Assembly (NCBI RefSeq): GCF_000012725.1
Contig: NC_007406.1
Location: forward strand, 310,001-374,000
Origin: Nitrobacter winogradskyi Nb-255
GTDB lineage: Bacteria; Pseudomonadota; Alphaproteobacteria; Rhizobiales; Xanthobacteraceae
DNA length: 64,000 bases
Reading direction: 5' to 3'
Positions 17,254-26,474 of this stretch are shown here, one piece after another (the first letter of the stretch is position 1; each line of letters begins with the position of its first letter). Made by a program: the position numbers and the translations under genes. The notes under the pieces are model-generated. The model was not told where the DNA came from. It did not search any database and was given only the letters and a program-made list of their open reading frames with translations.

Positions 17254-19152
17254 ATGAGTCGGCCCAGCCGTCGGCAGGTGTTCGGTCTTGGGATCGGTGC
17301 GGCAGGCGCGGCATGGCTGCGGCCGGCCGTCGCCGTGGCCGCGAACGGCGCGGAGCCGAACCCGCATGGCGAATCCCAAGGCCAATCTCACGGCATGTCG
17401 GCCTTCGGGGACCTGAAATATCCGGCTGATTTTCACCACTTCGATTACGTCAATCCGGACGCGCCGAAGGGCGGGCTGTTCGCGACCATTCCGTCGAGCC
17501 GCGCTTTCAATCAATCGTTCCAGACCTTCAACTCGCTCAACGCCTTTATCCTGAAGGGCGACGGCGCGCAGGGCATGGGGATGACGTTCACGTCGCTGAT
17601 GGCGCGCGCCGGTGACGAGCCCGATGCGATGTATGGCCTGGCGGCGAAATCGGTTCGCATCTCGGCCGATGGCCTGACCTACCGCTTCACGATGCGGCCG
17701 GAGGCGCGGTTTCATGACGGACAAAAAATTACCGCGCGCGATGCCGCCTTTTCCCTGATGGTCCTGAAGACCAAGGGTCATCCCCTGATCACGCAGCAGG
17801 TGCGCGACATGGTGAAGGCGGAAGCGCCCGACGACGCGACGCTCGTGGTGACCTTCGCCGCGAAACGCGGTCGGGATGTGCCTTTGTTCGTCGCCGGCCT
17901 GCCGATCTTTTCGCAAGCCTATTACACGGCGCGCCCGTTCGATGAAACGACGCTCGACGTTCCGCTCGGCAGCGGGCCGTACAAGGTCGGCCGGTTCGAG
18001 GCAAATCGTTTCATCGAATTCGATCGCGTGAAGGATTGGTGGGGCGCGGACCTTCCGGTGTGCCGCGGCGCTTACAACTTCGATACGGTGCGATTCGATT
18101 TCTACCGCGACCGTGATGTGGCGTTCGAGGGCTTCACCGGCCGCAGTTATCTGTACCGCGAGGAGTTCACCTCCCGCATCTGGAATACGCGCTATGATTT
18201 CCCGGCGATGACCGACGGCCGCGTCAAGCGCGAGCAATTGCCGGACGAGACGCCGTCCGGCGCGCAGGGCTGGTTCATCAACACCCGCCGCGACAAGTTC
18301 AAGGATCCTCGCGTCCGCGAAGCGCTCGACTGCGCCTTCGATTTCGAGTGGACCAACAAGTCCATCATGTACGGCGCCTATGTGCGGACGGTATCGCCTT
18401 TCCAGAATTCCGATCTGATGGCGAGCGGTCCGCCGTCGCAGGAGGAGGTGGCGTTGCTGGAGCCCTTCCGCGGCAAGGTGCCGGATGAAGTGTTCGGCAA
18501 TCCCTACACTCCGCTCGTCTCGGACGGATCGGGACAGGACCGCAAGCAGTTGCGCAGGGCCGCGCAACTGCTCGACGAGGCAGGCTTTCATATCAAGGAC
18601 AGGAAGCGGATGACCCCGCGGGGCGAGGTCTTCCGCCTCGAATTCCTGCTCGATGAGCCGGCCTTCCAGGCTCACCACATGCCCTATATCAAGAATCTCC
18701 AGACCCTCGGCATCGAGGCGACGCTGCGGCTCGTGGACCCGGTTCAGTCGCGCTCGCGGCGCGACGACTTCGATTTCGACATCATCATCGAACGTTTCAG
18801 TTTCTCGACCATTCCAGGCGATTCGCTGCGGCCGTTCTTTTCGTCGCGCGCGGCGGCGACCAAGGGCTCGAACAACCTGGCGGGCATCGCCGATCCCGCG
18901 ATCGATGCGCTGATGGAGCAGGTCATCGTCGCCGACACCCGCGCCAGGCTCGTCTTCGCGGCGCGCGCGCTGGATCGCGTGATTCGCGCCGGCCGCTATT
19001 GGGTGCCGCAATGGTATTCGAACACGCACCGGCTGGCCTATTGGGATGTGTTCGCCCATCCGCCGAGCCTGCCGAAATACCTCGGCGTCATGGCGCCTGA
19101 TATCTGGTGGTCGACACAGGCCCGGCCGGCATCATCCGGGCAGGCGGGATAA
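17254..19152 (+). CDS. ABC peptide-import solute-binding protein (YejA-like), second copy
   Basis: 632 residues. ATG 17254 has GAGGAG about ten bases upstream. A Tat signal (SRRQVFGLG, hydrophobic to about residue 31) precedes a family 5 binding protein. It shares the framework of the preceding gene (FGDLKYP, YVNPDAPKGG, RFHDGQKITARD, PLGSGPYKVG), but the body is clearly diverged, suggesting an old duplication with different ligand preference. Two binding proteins feeding one permease is the simplest reading, since only one set of membrane and ATPase genes follows. Confidence 0.9.
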   Translation: MSRPSRRQVFGLGIGAAGAAWLRPAVAVAANGAEPNPHGESQGQSHGMSAFGDLKYPADFHHFDYVNPDAPKGGLFATIPSSRAFNQSFQTFNSLNAFILKGDGAQGMGMTFTSLMARAGDEPDAMYGLAAKSVRISADGLTYRFTMRPEARFHDGQKITARDAAFSLMVLKTKGHPLITQQVRDMVKAEAPDDATLVVTFAAKRGRDVPLFVAGLPIFSQAYYTARPFDETTLDVPLGSGPYKVGRFEANRFIEFDRVKDWWGADLPVCRGAYNFDTVRFDFYRDRDVAFEGFTGRSYLYREEFTSRIWNTRYDFPAMTDGRVKREQLPDETPSGAQGWFINTRRDKFKDPRVREALDCAFDFEWTNKSIMYGAYVRTVSPFQNSDLMASGPPSQEEVALLEPFRGKVPDEVFGNPYTPLVSDGSGQDRKQLRRAAQLLDEAGFHIKDRKRMTPRGEVFRLEFLLDEPAFQAHHMPYIKNLQTLGIEATLRLVDPVQSRSRRDDFDFDIIIERFSFSTIPGDSLRPFFSSRAAATKGSNNLAGIADPAIDALMEQVIVADTRARLVFAARALDRVIRAGRYWVPQWYSNTHRLAYWDVFAHPPSLPKYLGVMAPDIWWSTQARPASSGQAG

Positions 19153-19154
19153 GC

Positions 19155-20264
19155 ATGAGCGCCTACATTGTCCGCCGCATTCTGCTGATGCTTCCCACAT
19201 TGCTGGGCATTCTGTTCGTGTCGTTCGTCGTGGTGCAATTCGCGCCCGGTGGTCCGGTCGAGCGGGTGATCGCGCAGTTGAGCGGCTCGGATACCGGCGG
19301 AATGTCGCGCATTTCCGGCTCGTCCGGTGGCGACTTCGGCGCCCGCGGCCAGGTCGGCGCGTCGTCCGACGCCGTCAACTCAAAATATCGCGGCGCGCAG
19401 GGGCTTGATCCGGCCTTCATCAAGAGCCTTGAGCAGCAGTTCGGCTTCGACAAGCCGGCGCATGAACGCTTTCTGCTGATGGTGTGGAATTTCGCCCGCT
19501 TCGATTTCGGCAAGAGCTATTTCCGCGACACCACCGTGATCGAGCTGATCAAGGAGAAGCTGCCGGTTTCGATGTCGCTAGGCATCTGGATGACGCTGCT
19601 GACCTATCTGATCTCGATTCCGCTTGGCATTCGCAAGGCCGTCAAGGACGGATCGCAGTTCGACACCTGGACGTCGGCAGTCATCATCGTCGGTTTCGCG
19701 ATTCCGGGATTTCTGTTCGCGATCCTTCTCATCGTCCTGTTCGCGGGGGGATCGTTCTTCAGCATTTTCCCGTTGCGGGGCTTGACGTCGGACGGCTGGA
19801 ACGAGTTTCCGTGGTACTGGAAAATTCTCGATTATTTCTGGCACCTCACGCTGCCTTTGATCTCGATGGCGCTCGGCGCCTTCGCCACCATGACCCTGCT
19901 GACCAAGAACTCGTTCCTTGACGAGATCCGCAAGCAGTATGTGATGACCGCGCGCGCCAAGGGTTGCAGCGAGCGGCAGGTGCTCTACAATCACGTCTTC
20001 CGCAACGCCATGCTGATCGTCATCGCCGGATTTCCCGGCGCGTTCGTTCATGCCTTCTTCTCCGGATCGCTGTTGATCGAAACCATCTTCTCGCTCGACG
20101 GGCTTGGCCTGCTCGGGTTTGAGAGCGTGCTCAATCGCGACTACCCGGTTGTGTTCGGCACACTCTATATCTTCTCGCTGGTCGGGCTCGTGGTGAACCT
20201 GATCTCTGATCTGACCTACATGTGGATCGATCCGCGAATCGATTTCGAGGCGCGGGAGGTCTGA
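19155..20264 (+). CDS. yejB: ABC peptide-import permease, YejB type
   Basis: 369 residues. Start ATG 19155 lies three bases past the upstream stop. N-terminal membrane helix (RRILLMLPTLLGILFVSFVV), then a long periplasmic Gly/Ser-rich loop (about 40-85) and five further helices. The EAA loop that contacts the ATPase is seen as QYVMTARAKGCSERQVLYNHVFRNA. The long first loop is typical of YejB rather than DppB. The stop overlaps the next start (TGATG), implying coupled translation. Confidence 0.92.
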   Translation: MSAYIVRRILLMLPTLLGILFVSFVVVQFAPGGPVERVIAQLSGSDTGGMSRISGSSGGDFGARGQVGASSDAVNSKYRGAQGLDPAFIKSLEQQFGFDKPAHERFLLMVWNFARFDFGKSYFRDTTVIELIKEKLPVSMSLGIWMTLLTYLISIPLGIRKAVKDGSQFDTWTSAVIIVGFAIPGFLFAILLIVLFAGGSFFSIFPLRGLTSDGWNEFPWYWKILDYFWHLTLPLISMALGAFATMTLLTKNSFLDEIRKQYVMTARAKGCSERQVLYNHVFRNAMLIVIAGFPGAFVHAFFSGSLLIETIFSLDGLGLLGFESVLNRDYPVVFGTLYIFSLVGLVVNLISDLTYMWIDPRIDFEAREV

Positions 20265-21442
20265 TGGCCATGACTTCGACCACGCCCGTCGAAGCTGGGG
20301 CAACATCGCCGCTTGGCGAGGCTGTGCCGCCGGCGCGCCATTCCCTTGGCATGTCGCCGCTCAATCGCCGCCGCTGGCAGAACTTCAAGGCGAACCGGCG
20401 CGGCTACTGGTCGCTCTGGATATTCCTTATCCTGTTCGGGCTCTCGTTGTTCGCGGAATTGATCGCCAACGATCGACCGTTTCTGATCAGGTTCGATGGA
20501 CATCTCTATTTTCCGGCGTTCGTCACTTATCCGGAAACAGCGTTCGGGGGCGATTTCGAGACCGCCGCCGATTATCGCGACCCCTATCTGCAGAAGCTGA
20601 TCGCGGACAAGGGAGGCACCATCGTCTGGCCACCCATACGCTATTCCTACGACACCCATAACCTCGACCTGCCGACGCCGGCACCCTCGAAGCCGACCTG
20701 GCTTCTGACCGAAGCCGAATGCAAGGACGTGGTGCAGCGAAAGAACCTCTCGGGCTGTCGTGATCTCGAATACAACTGGCTCGGGACCGACGATCAGGGT
20801 CGCGACGTGGTGGCGCGGCTGATCTACGGATTCCGGATTTCAGTCCTGTTCGGGCTGTGCCTGACCATCGTTTCGTCGGTGATCGGAATCGCGGCGGGCG
20901 GCGTGCAGGGGTATTTCGGCGGCTGGGTCGATCTCGGCTTCCAGCGCTTCATCGAGGTCTGGACCGCGATTCCCTCGCTTTATCTGCTCCTGATCCTGTC
21001 GTCGATCCTGGTGCCGGGCTTCTTCGTGCTGCTCGGGATCCTGCTGCTGTTCTCGTGGGTGTCGCTGGTCGGCCTGGTGCGCGCCGAATTCCTGCGTGGA
21101 CGCAACTTCGAATACATTACCGCGGCGCGGGCGCTCGGCGTGTCCAATGCGACCATCATGTTCCGCCACCTTCTGCCGAACGCGATGGTCGCGACCATGA
21201 CGTTCCTGCCGTTCATCGTGTCGTCGTCGGTGATGACATTGACCGCGCTCGATTTCCTTGGCTTCGGATTGCCGCCGGGTTCGCCCTCGCTCGGCGAAAT
21301 GCTGGCGCAAGGGAAAGCCAACGTGCAGGCGCCATGGCTTGGTTTCACCGGGTTTTTCTCGCTCGCGATCATGCTGTCGCTTTTGATCTTCATCGGCGAG
21401 GCCGTGCGTGATGCCTTCGATCCGCGCAAGACATTCAGGTAA
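20264..21442 (+). CDS. yejE: ABC peptide-import permease, YejE type
   Basis: 392 residues, start overlapping the yejB stop, with GGGAGG just upstream. After a cytoplasmic N-terminus and a first helix (about 45-65) comes a large periplasmic insert of some 100 residues containing PPIRYSYDTHNLD, a feature of YejE. Then LGTDDQGRDV and five helices follow. The EAA loop is YITAARALGVSNATIMFRHLLPN. It forms the membrane channel with YejB. Confidence 0.93.
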   Translation: MAMTSTTPVEAGATSPLGEAVPPARHSLGMSPLNRRRWQNFKANRRGYWSLWIFLILFGLSLFAELIANDRPFLIRFDGHLYFPAFVTYPETAFGGDFETAADYRDPYLQKLIADKGGTIVWPPIRYSYDTHNLDLPTPAPSKPTWLLTEAECKDVVQRKNLSGCRDLEYNWLGTDDQGRDVVARLIYGFRISVLFGLCLTIVSSVIGIAAGGVQGYFGGWVDLGFQRFIEVWTAIPSLYLLLILSSILVPGFFVLLGILLLFSWVSLVGLVRAEFLRGRNFEYITAARALGVSNATIMFRHLLPNAMVATMTFLPFIVSSSVMTLTALDFLGFGLPPGSPSLGEMLAQGKANVQAPWLGFTGFFSLAIMLSLLIFIGEAVRDAFDPRKTFR

Positions 21443-21451
21443 GGCCCCCGG

Positions 21452-23089
21452 ATGGACGCCATCGATCAGCCGCTGCTCGACGTTCGCGACCTCTCCGTCG
21501 CGTTTCACCACGGTGGAGGAACGTCTGTTGCGGTGGATCGCATTTCATTCGACATCAAACGCGGCGAGTGCGTGGCGCTGGTCGGCGAGTCCGGTTCTGG
21601 AAAATCCGTCAGCGCGCTCTCCGTCCTCAAGCTGCTGCCCTATCCGGCCGCGTCGCACCCTTCCGGTCATATCCGTTTCAACGGACGCGAACTGCTCGGC
21701 CTGTCCGAGCGCGAGATCAGGAGCATCCGCGGCAACGATATCTCGATCATCTTCCAGGAGCCGATGACGTCGCTCAACCCGCTGCACACCATTGAGGCGC
21801 AGATCGGCGAGATACTGCTGCTGCACGGGGGAGTGCGCGGCGCGGCGGCGCGGAAGCGGACGCTGGAGCTGCTCACGCAGGTCGGCATTCCCGAGCCGGA
21901 AACCCGCCTTCCCAGCTATCCGCATCAACTGTCCGGCGGCCAGCGCCAGCGCGTGATGATCGCGATGGCGCTGGCCAACGAGCCTGACCTTCTGATCGCG
22001 GACGAGCCGACCACCGCGCTCGACGTCACCGTGCAGGCGCAGATTCTGGCGTTGCTGGCGGAAATCCGCGCCCGGCTCGGCATGAGCCTGCTGTTCATCA
22101 CCCACGACCTCGGCATCGTCCGCCGCATCGCCGATCGCGTCTGCGTCATGAACGGCGGCAAGATCGTCGAGCAGGGGCCGGTCGAGCAGGTTTTCGAGTC
22201 GCCACAGCATCCCTACACGCGCGAACTGCTCGCCGCGGAGCCGAAGCCGGATCCCGCGCCGCCGCGGCCTGACGCGCCGGTTGTGATCGCAACCGACAAT
22301 CTCAAGGTCTGGTTTCCGATCCGGCGCGGGCTGCTGCGCAAGACGATCGGCCACATCAAGGCGGTCGATGGCGTGACGCTCAAGGTTCGCCAGGGAGAAA
22401 CGCTCGGCGTCGTCGGCGAATCCGGCTCCGGCAAGACCACGCTCGGACTCGCGCTGCTCCGCCTGATCTCCTCTGACGGTCCCATCGTGTTTCTGGGCAA
22501 GGATATCCAGGGTCTGCGGTTCAAGGAGATGCGGCCATTCCGCCGTGACATGCAGATCGTTTTTCAGGACCCGTTCGGAGCCTTGAGTCCACGCATGTCG
22601 GTCGGGGACATCGTGGCCGAGGGCTTGAGCGTGCATCAGGGTTCGCTGTCGGAGACCGAACGGGAGGCGCGGGTGGTGAAAGCGCTGACCGACGTCGGAC
22701 TCGATCCGGCGACGCGCTTCCGCTATCCGCACGAGTTCTCAGGCGGCCAGCGTCAACGCATCAGCATCGCGCGCGCCGTGGTGCTGGAGCCGAATTTCGT
22801 CGTGCTGGACGAGCCGACCAGCGCGCTCGACATGCTGTTTCAAGCGCAGATGGTCGATCTCCTGCGTGAATTGCAGCGCAAGCGCGACCTGACATACATG
22901 TTCATCTCGCATGACCTGCGCGTGGTCGCCTCCCTTGCCAGCCATCTCATCGTGATGCGCCAGGGCAAGGTGGTCGAGGAAGGGCCAGCCTCGGAACTGT
23001 TCAGGAATCCGCAATCGGATTACACGCGCGCGCTGTTTGCAGCGGCCTTCCGGCTGGAGACCGCGCCCGGCGAAGCGGGCGCGGAATAA
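21452..23089 (+). CDS. yejF: ABC peptide-import ATPase with two nucleotide-binding domains (YejF type)
   Basis: 545 residues with two complete ATPase domains fused head to tail. Domain 1 has Walker A GESGSGKS (45-52), signature LSGGQRQR and Walker [13 protein letters not shown]. Domain 2 has Walker A GESGSGKT (about 322-329), FSGGQRQR and [12 protein letters not shown]. Each is followed by the oligopeptide-transporter C-terminal segment (PYTRELL / DYTRALF). It powers the YejB-YejE channel. It converges with the next gene with no gap between the stop codons. Confidence 0.95.
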   Translation: MDAIDQPLLDVRDLSVAFHHGGGTSVAVDRISFDIKRGECVALVGESGSGKSVSALSVLKLLPYPAASHPSGHIRFNGRELLGLSEREIRSIRGNDISIIFQEPMTSLNPLHTIEAQIGEILLLHGGVRGAAARKRTLELLTQVGIPEPETRLPSYPHQLSGGQRQRVMIAMALANEPDLLIADEPTTALDVTVQAQILALLAEIRARLGMSLLFITHDLGIVRRIADRVCVMNGGKIVEQGPVEQVFESPQHPYTRELLAAEPKPDPAPPRPDAPVVIATDNLKVWFPIRRGLLRKTIGHIKAVDGVTLKVRQGETLGVVGESGSGKTTLGLALLRLISSDGPIVFLGKDIQGLRFKEMRPFRRDMQIVFQDPFGALSPRMSVGDIVAEGLSVHQGSLSETEREARVVKALTDVGLDPATRFRYPHEFSGGQRQRISIARAVVLEPNFVVLDEPTSALDMLFQAQMVDLLRELQRKRDLTYMFISHDLRVVASLASHLIVMRQGKVVEEGPASELFRNPQSDYTRALFAAAFRLETAPGEAGAE

Positions 23090-23935
23090 TCAAGCCAGCC
23101 GTTTCACGCTCGTTACATCGCTTCCCGCCGCCTTGATGCGGGTGACCGCGTCGTGAATACCCTCGATCGCCGTCGCCATGTGATGAGCGTTGGCGTGGAG
23201 AAGCGTGGCCTCGTTCCGGACGATGGCGACGTGTCCTTTCCAGAACATCAGATCACCGCGTCGCGGCTGTTGCGCCTCCTGCGGAGACAGCGTGCGGCCG
23301 ATGGCCGCTTCCTGCATGTCGCTGTCGCGCGGACAGGCGATTCCGGATGCGTTGAGCGCGACCTGCACGAGGCCGGAGCAATCGATGCCGAGACTGGTCT
23401 TGCCGCCCCATAGATACGGCGTTCCGACGAACATTTCGGCCACCGTGACGAAATCCGCCGCGCTATGATCGAGCGGCGCGACATGGGGGGCGGGGATGTA
23501 TAGGCGATCATCAGTGACGGCGAAGCAGCCGTCGTGGCGCTGGACAGTGAGTCTTGCGCCGAGCGAGAACGTCTCCAGCGGCGGCAGCTTGATCGACGGC
23601 CCGGGAAATGCAAACGTCCGCAAGGCCGTGACCTTGTGTGTCGGTGCCGGGCCGGGCCGAGCCAGCGCGCGGTCCGGAAGCCAGCCGACATAGCCGTCGC
23701 CGTTCAACTGGCCCCAGGCCCAGCCTTCAGCGTCGTGGTCGTAGACTGTGACCCGCTCGCCGCGCAGCGCCTGGGTCTGGAGCATCGCATCCGGCGCAGG
23801 CTCGCGCTGCAGGGGCGCCGCCGCTTCGACGACTTCGAATTCCTCGCCATCGGTGAAGCGCGCCGCGTCGACCCGGCCCTCCAGATAGCGGGCTGCGACC
23901 TCGGGCCTGGCCGGTGTGAGTCGCGGATCATCCAT
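23090..23935 (-). CDS. NlpC/P60-family cell-wall peptide hydrolase with SH3 domains
   Basis: 281 residues. Two bacterial SH3-like segments (about 35-90 and 105-150; GWAWGQLNGDGYVGWLP is characteristic) precede an NlpC/P60 domain with Cys186 in GIDCSGLVQ, His235 in GHVAIV and a third polar residue around HANAHH. Members cut gamma-D-Glu to diamino-acid bonds in murein peptides. No signal peptide is visible, so it may act in the cytoplasm on imported murein peptides. Its start overlaps the stop of the upstream aminopeptidase by 8 bases, which ties the two together. Confidence 0.92.
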   Translation of the reverse strand: MDDPRLTPARPEVAARYLEGRVDAARFTDGEEFEVVEAAAPLQREPAPDAMLQTQALRGERVTVYDHDAEGWAWGQLNGDGYVGWLPDRALARPGPAPTHKVTALRTFAFPGPSIKLPPLETFSLGARLTVQRHDGCFAVTDDRLYIPAPHVAPLDHSAADFVTVAEMFVGTPYLWGGKTSLGIDCSGLVQVALNASGIACPRDSDMQEAAIGRTLSPQEAQQPRRGDLMFWKGHVAIVRNEATLLHANAHHMATAIEGIHDAVTRIKAAGSDVTSVKRLA

Positions 23936-25316
23936 AGCGTTCGCTCAGCAATCTGTAGATGGCGCGCGCGGCCTGGCATTCGCCGCCCTCGGGCCGCGCC
24001 GGTTTCGCCGACGGCGTCCAGCCGTATATATCGACGTGAAGCCACGTCTTCGCCGCCTCGACGAAACGTTGCAGAAACAGCGCGCATACGATCGAGCCGG
24101 CAAAGCCGCCTGACGGCGCATTGTTGATGTCGGCGATCTTGGAATCCAGCCAGGCATCGTAGGCCGGCCACAGCGGCATCCGCCACAACGGATCGTTCTC
24201 GGTTTTCCCGCAGCGCGCGAGGTCGGATGCAAGGTTCTCGTCGCTCGTATAGAACGGCGGCAAATCCGGTCCGAGCGCCACGCGAGCCGCGCCGGTGAGC
24301 GTTCCGACATCGATCAGCAGTTCAGGCGCTTCCTCGTCGGCCAAGGCGAGCGCGTCGGCGAGCACCAGCCGGCCCTCGGCGTCGGTGTTGCCGATCTCCA
24401 CGCTCAAGCCCTTGCGCGATGGAAAGATGTCGAGCGGCCGGAACGCGTTGCCGGCGACGGCGTTCTCGACCGCCGGGATCAGCACGCGCAACCGCACCTT
24501 CAGCTTCGCATCCATCACCATCAGCGCCAGAGCCAGCACATTGGCCGCGCCGCCCATGTCCTTCTTCATGATCTGCATGCCGCTGGCTGTTTTGAGATCG
24601 ACGCCGCCGGTGTCGAAGCAGACGCCTTTGCCGACCAGCGTCACCATCGGATGGGCCGGGTCGCCCCAGGTGAGATCGATCAGGCGCGGCGCGCGCGGCG
24701 AGGCCATGCCGACCGCATGGATCAGCGGAAAATTCCGCTGCATCAGATCGTCGCCGACGATGCAATTGAATTCCGCATCGAAACGCCGCGCGAGATTCCG
24801 GGCGGCGGTCGCAAGATCTTCCGGCCCCATGTCGTTGGCCGGCGTATTGATCAGGTCGCGGGCGAGCGACGCCGCTTCCGCCATCCGCGAGATGTCAGCG
24901 ATGTCGACGCCATCGGGCGGCGCCAGCCGCGCTTTGGGCGCATCAGCCTTGCGGTAGCGATCGAAGCGGTAGCTGCCGAGCGCGAAGGCCAGCGTCGCAA
25001 GATGCATATCATTCGCCGTAGCCGTATCGGCAAAGCGGAAGGCGCCCGGCGGCAGCAACCCCGGCAGCTTGCCCGCGAGAAAGGGATCGCGTGTCTGGTC
25101 CGGCTTCTCGCCCAGTCCGAAGAGGATGCGGGAGATGTCGCCGTTCGTTGTGGGTAGCGCGAGGTACTGTCCCGACTTGGCCTGAAAACCGTTCGCCTCG
25201 GCGAACCGGCGGGCGGAATCATCAAGGCTGTCGCCGTCGGCTTCCCAGGCCGCCTTGGACGCCAGGATGATCGGTACAGCCTTCTCGGCCGGCGTGGTCG
25301 CAAACGCGGGATGCAT
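23928..25316 (-). CDS. Leucyl aminopeptidase family (M17) protein
   Basis: 462 residues. The C-terminal catalytic domain has the two-metal site: K230 and D235 in GKGVCFDTGGVDLK, D253 in MKKDMGGAANV, and NTDAEGRLVLADAL (310-323). The N-terminal domain is shorter and diverged compared with PepA, as in the PepB-like branch. It removes N-terminal amino acids from peptides in the cytoplasm. It overlaps the NlpC/P60 gene and lies next to the peptide importer, so a role in using imported peptides is a reasonable inference. Confidence 0.93.
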   Translation of the reverse strand: MHPAFATTPAEKAVPIILASKAAWEADGDSLDDSARRFAEANGFQAKSGQYLALPTTNGDISRILFGLGEKPDQTRDPFLAGKLPGLLPPGAFRFADTATANDMHLATLAFALGSYRFDRYRKADAPKARLAPPDGVDIADISRMAEAASLARDLINTPANDMGPEDLATAARNLARRFDAEFNCIVGDDLMQRNFPLIHAVGMASPRAPRLIDLTWGDPAHPMVTLVGKGVCFDTGGVDLKTASGMQIMKKDMGGAANVLALALMVMDAKLKVRLRVLIPAVENAVAGNAFRPLDIFPSRKGLSVEIGNTDAEGRLVLADALALADEEAPELLIDVGTLTGAARVALGPDLPPFYTSDENLASDLARCGKTENDPLWRMPLWPAYDAWLDSKIADINNAPSGGFAGSIVCALFLQRFVEAAKTWLHVDIYGWTPSAKPARPEGGECQAARAIYRLLSERYG

Positions 25317-25374
25317 GGTGGATGATCTCGATCCGAAGAGGGAGTTGGCAGGATGCCGCAGGCGTCGATGGCAG

Positions 25375-25389
25375 TTAACCGGGCGTTAG
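25375..25389 (+). promoter_or_regulatory. CtrA-like box upstream of tadD
   Basis: TTAA-CCGGGCG-TTAG, one mismatch from the CtrA consensus TTAA-N7-TTAA, centred about 60 bases upstream of the tadD start. A second GTTAAC follows seven bases later. Confidence 0.4.
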
Positions 25390-25444
25390 GGTTAACAGTC
25401 TATTGCTGAGGTCACCCCTACTTTCGATCAGCTAGCAGATACGA

Positions 25445-26317
25445 ATGAAAAGTACCATGCGTCGGCAGTCGTGTCTTGCAAGGCTTCTCGCATCCTCAAC
25501 CGTAACCGCAATGCTGGCCATCGGACTTGGCGGTTGTCAAACCGCTGCTATATCCGATGTCACAGGCTCGCTCGGCGCCAAGGCCGAGACAAAGTCGGAA
25601 AAGCATTCCGGAACCGATCCGCATCGCACCGTCGAAGTCTATGGCGAGCGATTTCGGGCCAATCCGAAGGATGCCGACGCGGCCCTGAGGTATGGATTGG
25701 CCTTGCGCGCGATCGGGCAGCGCGCCCAGGCGGTCGCGGTGCTGGAACGCGCCGCGATCCTGAATCCGGGCAACAAGGTGGTGCTTGCCGGCTGGGGTCG
25801 GGCATTGGCCGAAAACGGTCAGTCGCAGCAGGCGTTCGATGTGCTCAGCCGGGCGCATACACCGGCGAGTCCGGACTGGCGGATTCTCTCGGTTCAGGGC
25901 ACCACGCTCGACAAGCTGGGCCGTCACGATGATGCGCGCCGCTATTACGCGAGCGCGCTCAGAATCATGCCCGACGAACCTTCGGTGCTGTCCAATCTCG
26001 GCATGTCCTATGTCCTGACCAAGGAACTGCCCAAGGCCGAGGAGACGTTGCGTCGCGCTCACGCCGGCGCTCCCGTGGATAGCCGGATCCGGCAGAACCT
26101 GGCGCTGGCCGTCGGGTTGCAGGGCCGGTTTGACGAAGCCGAAAATATCGTGAAGGCTGACCTGCCGATCGACGAAGCCGCGGCGAACGTGGCTTACCTG
26201 AAGCAGATGCTGGGACGCGGCGGCGACGCGCGGGTCGGCGCGGCTGACAACGTCAGGCGGAACTCCCGCCGATCACGAGCGGATAGCGATCCGCGGCCGG
26301 ACCGGCCGGTCTCTTAG
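25445..26317 (+). CDS. tadD: TPR lipoprotein, Tad pilus assembly (TadD-like)
   Basis: 290 residues. A signal peptide ends in a lipobox, with Cys31 in GLGGC as the probable lipid-modified residue. At least four tetratricopeptide repeats follow (about 75-240; DAALRYGLALRAIGQ, PSVLSNLGMSYVLTK). TadD proteins are thought to help secretin assembly at the outer membrane. It faces the tadC end of the pilus operon and sits on the opposite strand, so it is transcribed separately. The C-terminus is Arg/Asp-rich and likely disordered. Confidence 0.85.
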   Translation: MKSTMRRQSCLARLLASSTVTAMLAIGLGGCQTAAISDVTGSLGAKAETKSEKHSGTDPHRTVEVYGERFRANPKDADAALRYGLALRAIGQRAQAVAVLERAAILNPGNKVVLAGWGRALAENGQSQQAFDVLSRAHTPASPDWRILSVQGTTLDKLGRHDDARRYYASALRIMPDEPSVLSNLGMSYVLTKELPKAEETLRRAHAGAPVDSRIRQNLALAVGLQGRFDEAENIVKADLPIDEAAANVAYLKQMLGRGGDARVGAADNVRRNSRRSRADSDPRPDRPVS

Positions 26318-26440
26318 AGACTTTCGGTTTTGATAGAACTCGGAAGCGAGGCTTTGTAATCTTGCTTTAACGCGTGTCCTTCACGCGAACCGTAATCCAT
26401 CCTCGGGTCAAGCGCGAGGACATGCTTCGCTCGAACAAAG
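26318..26440. repeat. Dispersed palindromic repeat, family A
   Basis: Both halves are present, but the GAGCC hairpin is degraded (gagactttcgg / cggaagcgaggc). The second half carries the longer insert cctcgggtcaagcgcgagga. It lies between the convergent tadD and tadC genes. Confidence 0.75.
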
Positions 26441-26474
26441 CCAATGAAGGTAAAGCCGCCCTGTCTGCGAATTC

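Noticed and set aside
17110-19059. Open frame of 649 codons on the minus strand opposite the second binding-protein gene
   Set aside because: It mirrors a GC-rich real gene in another frame, its translation is Arg-rich and low quality, and the plus-strand gene has clear family motifs.
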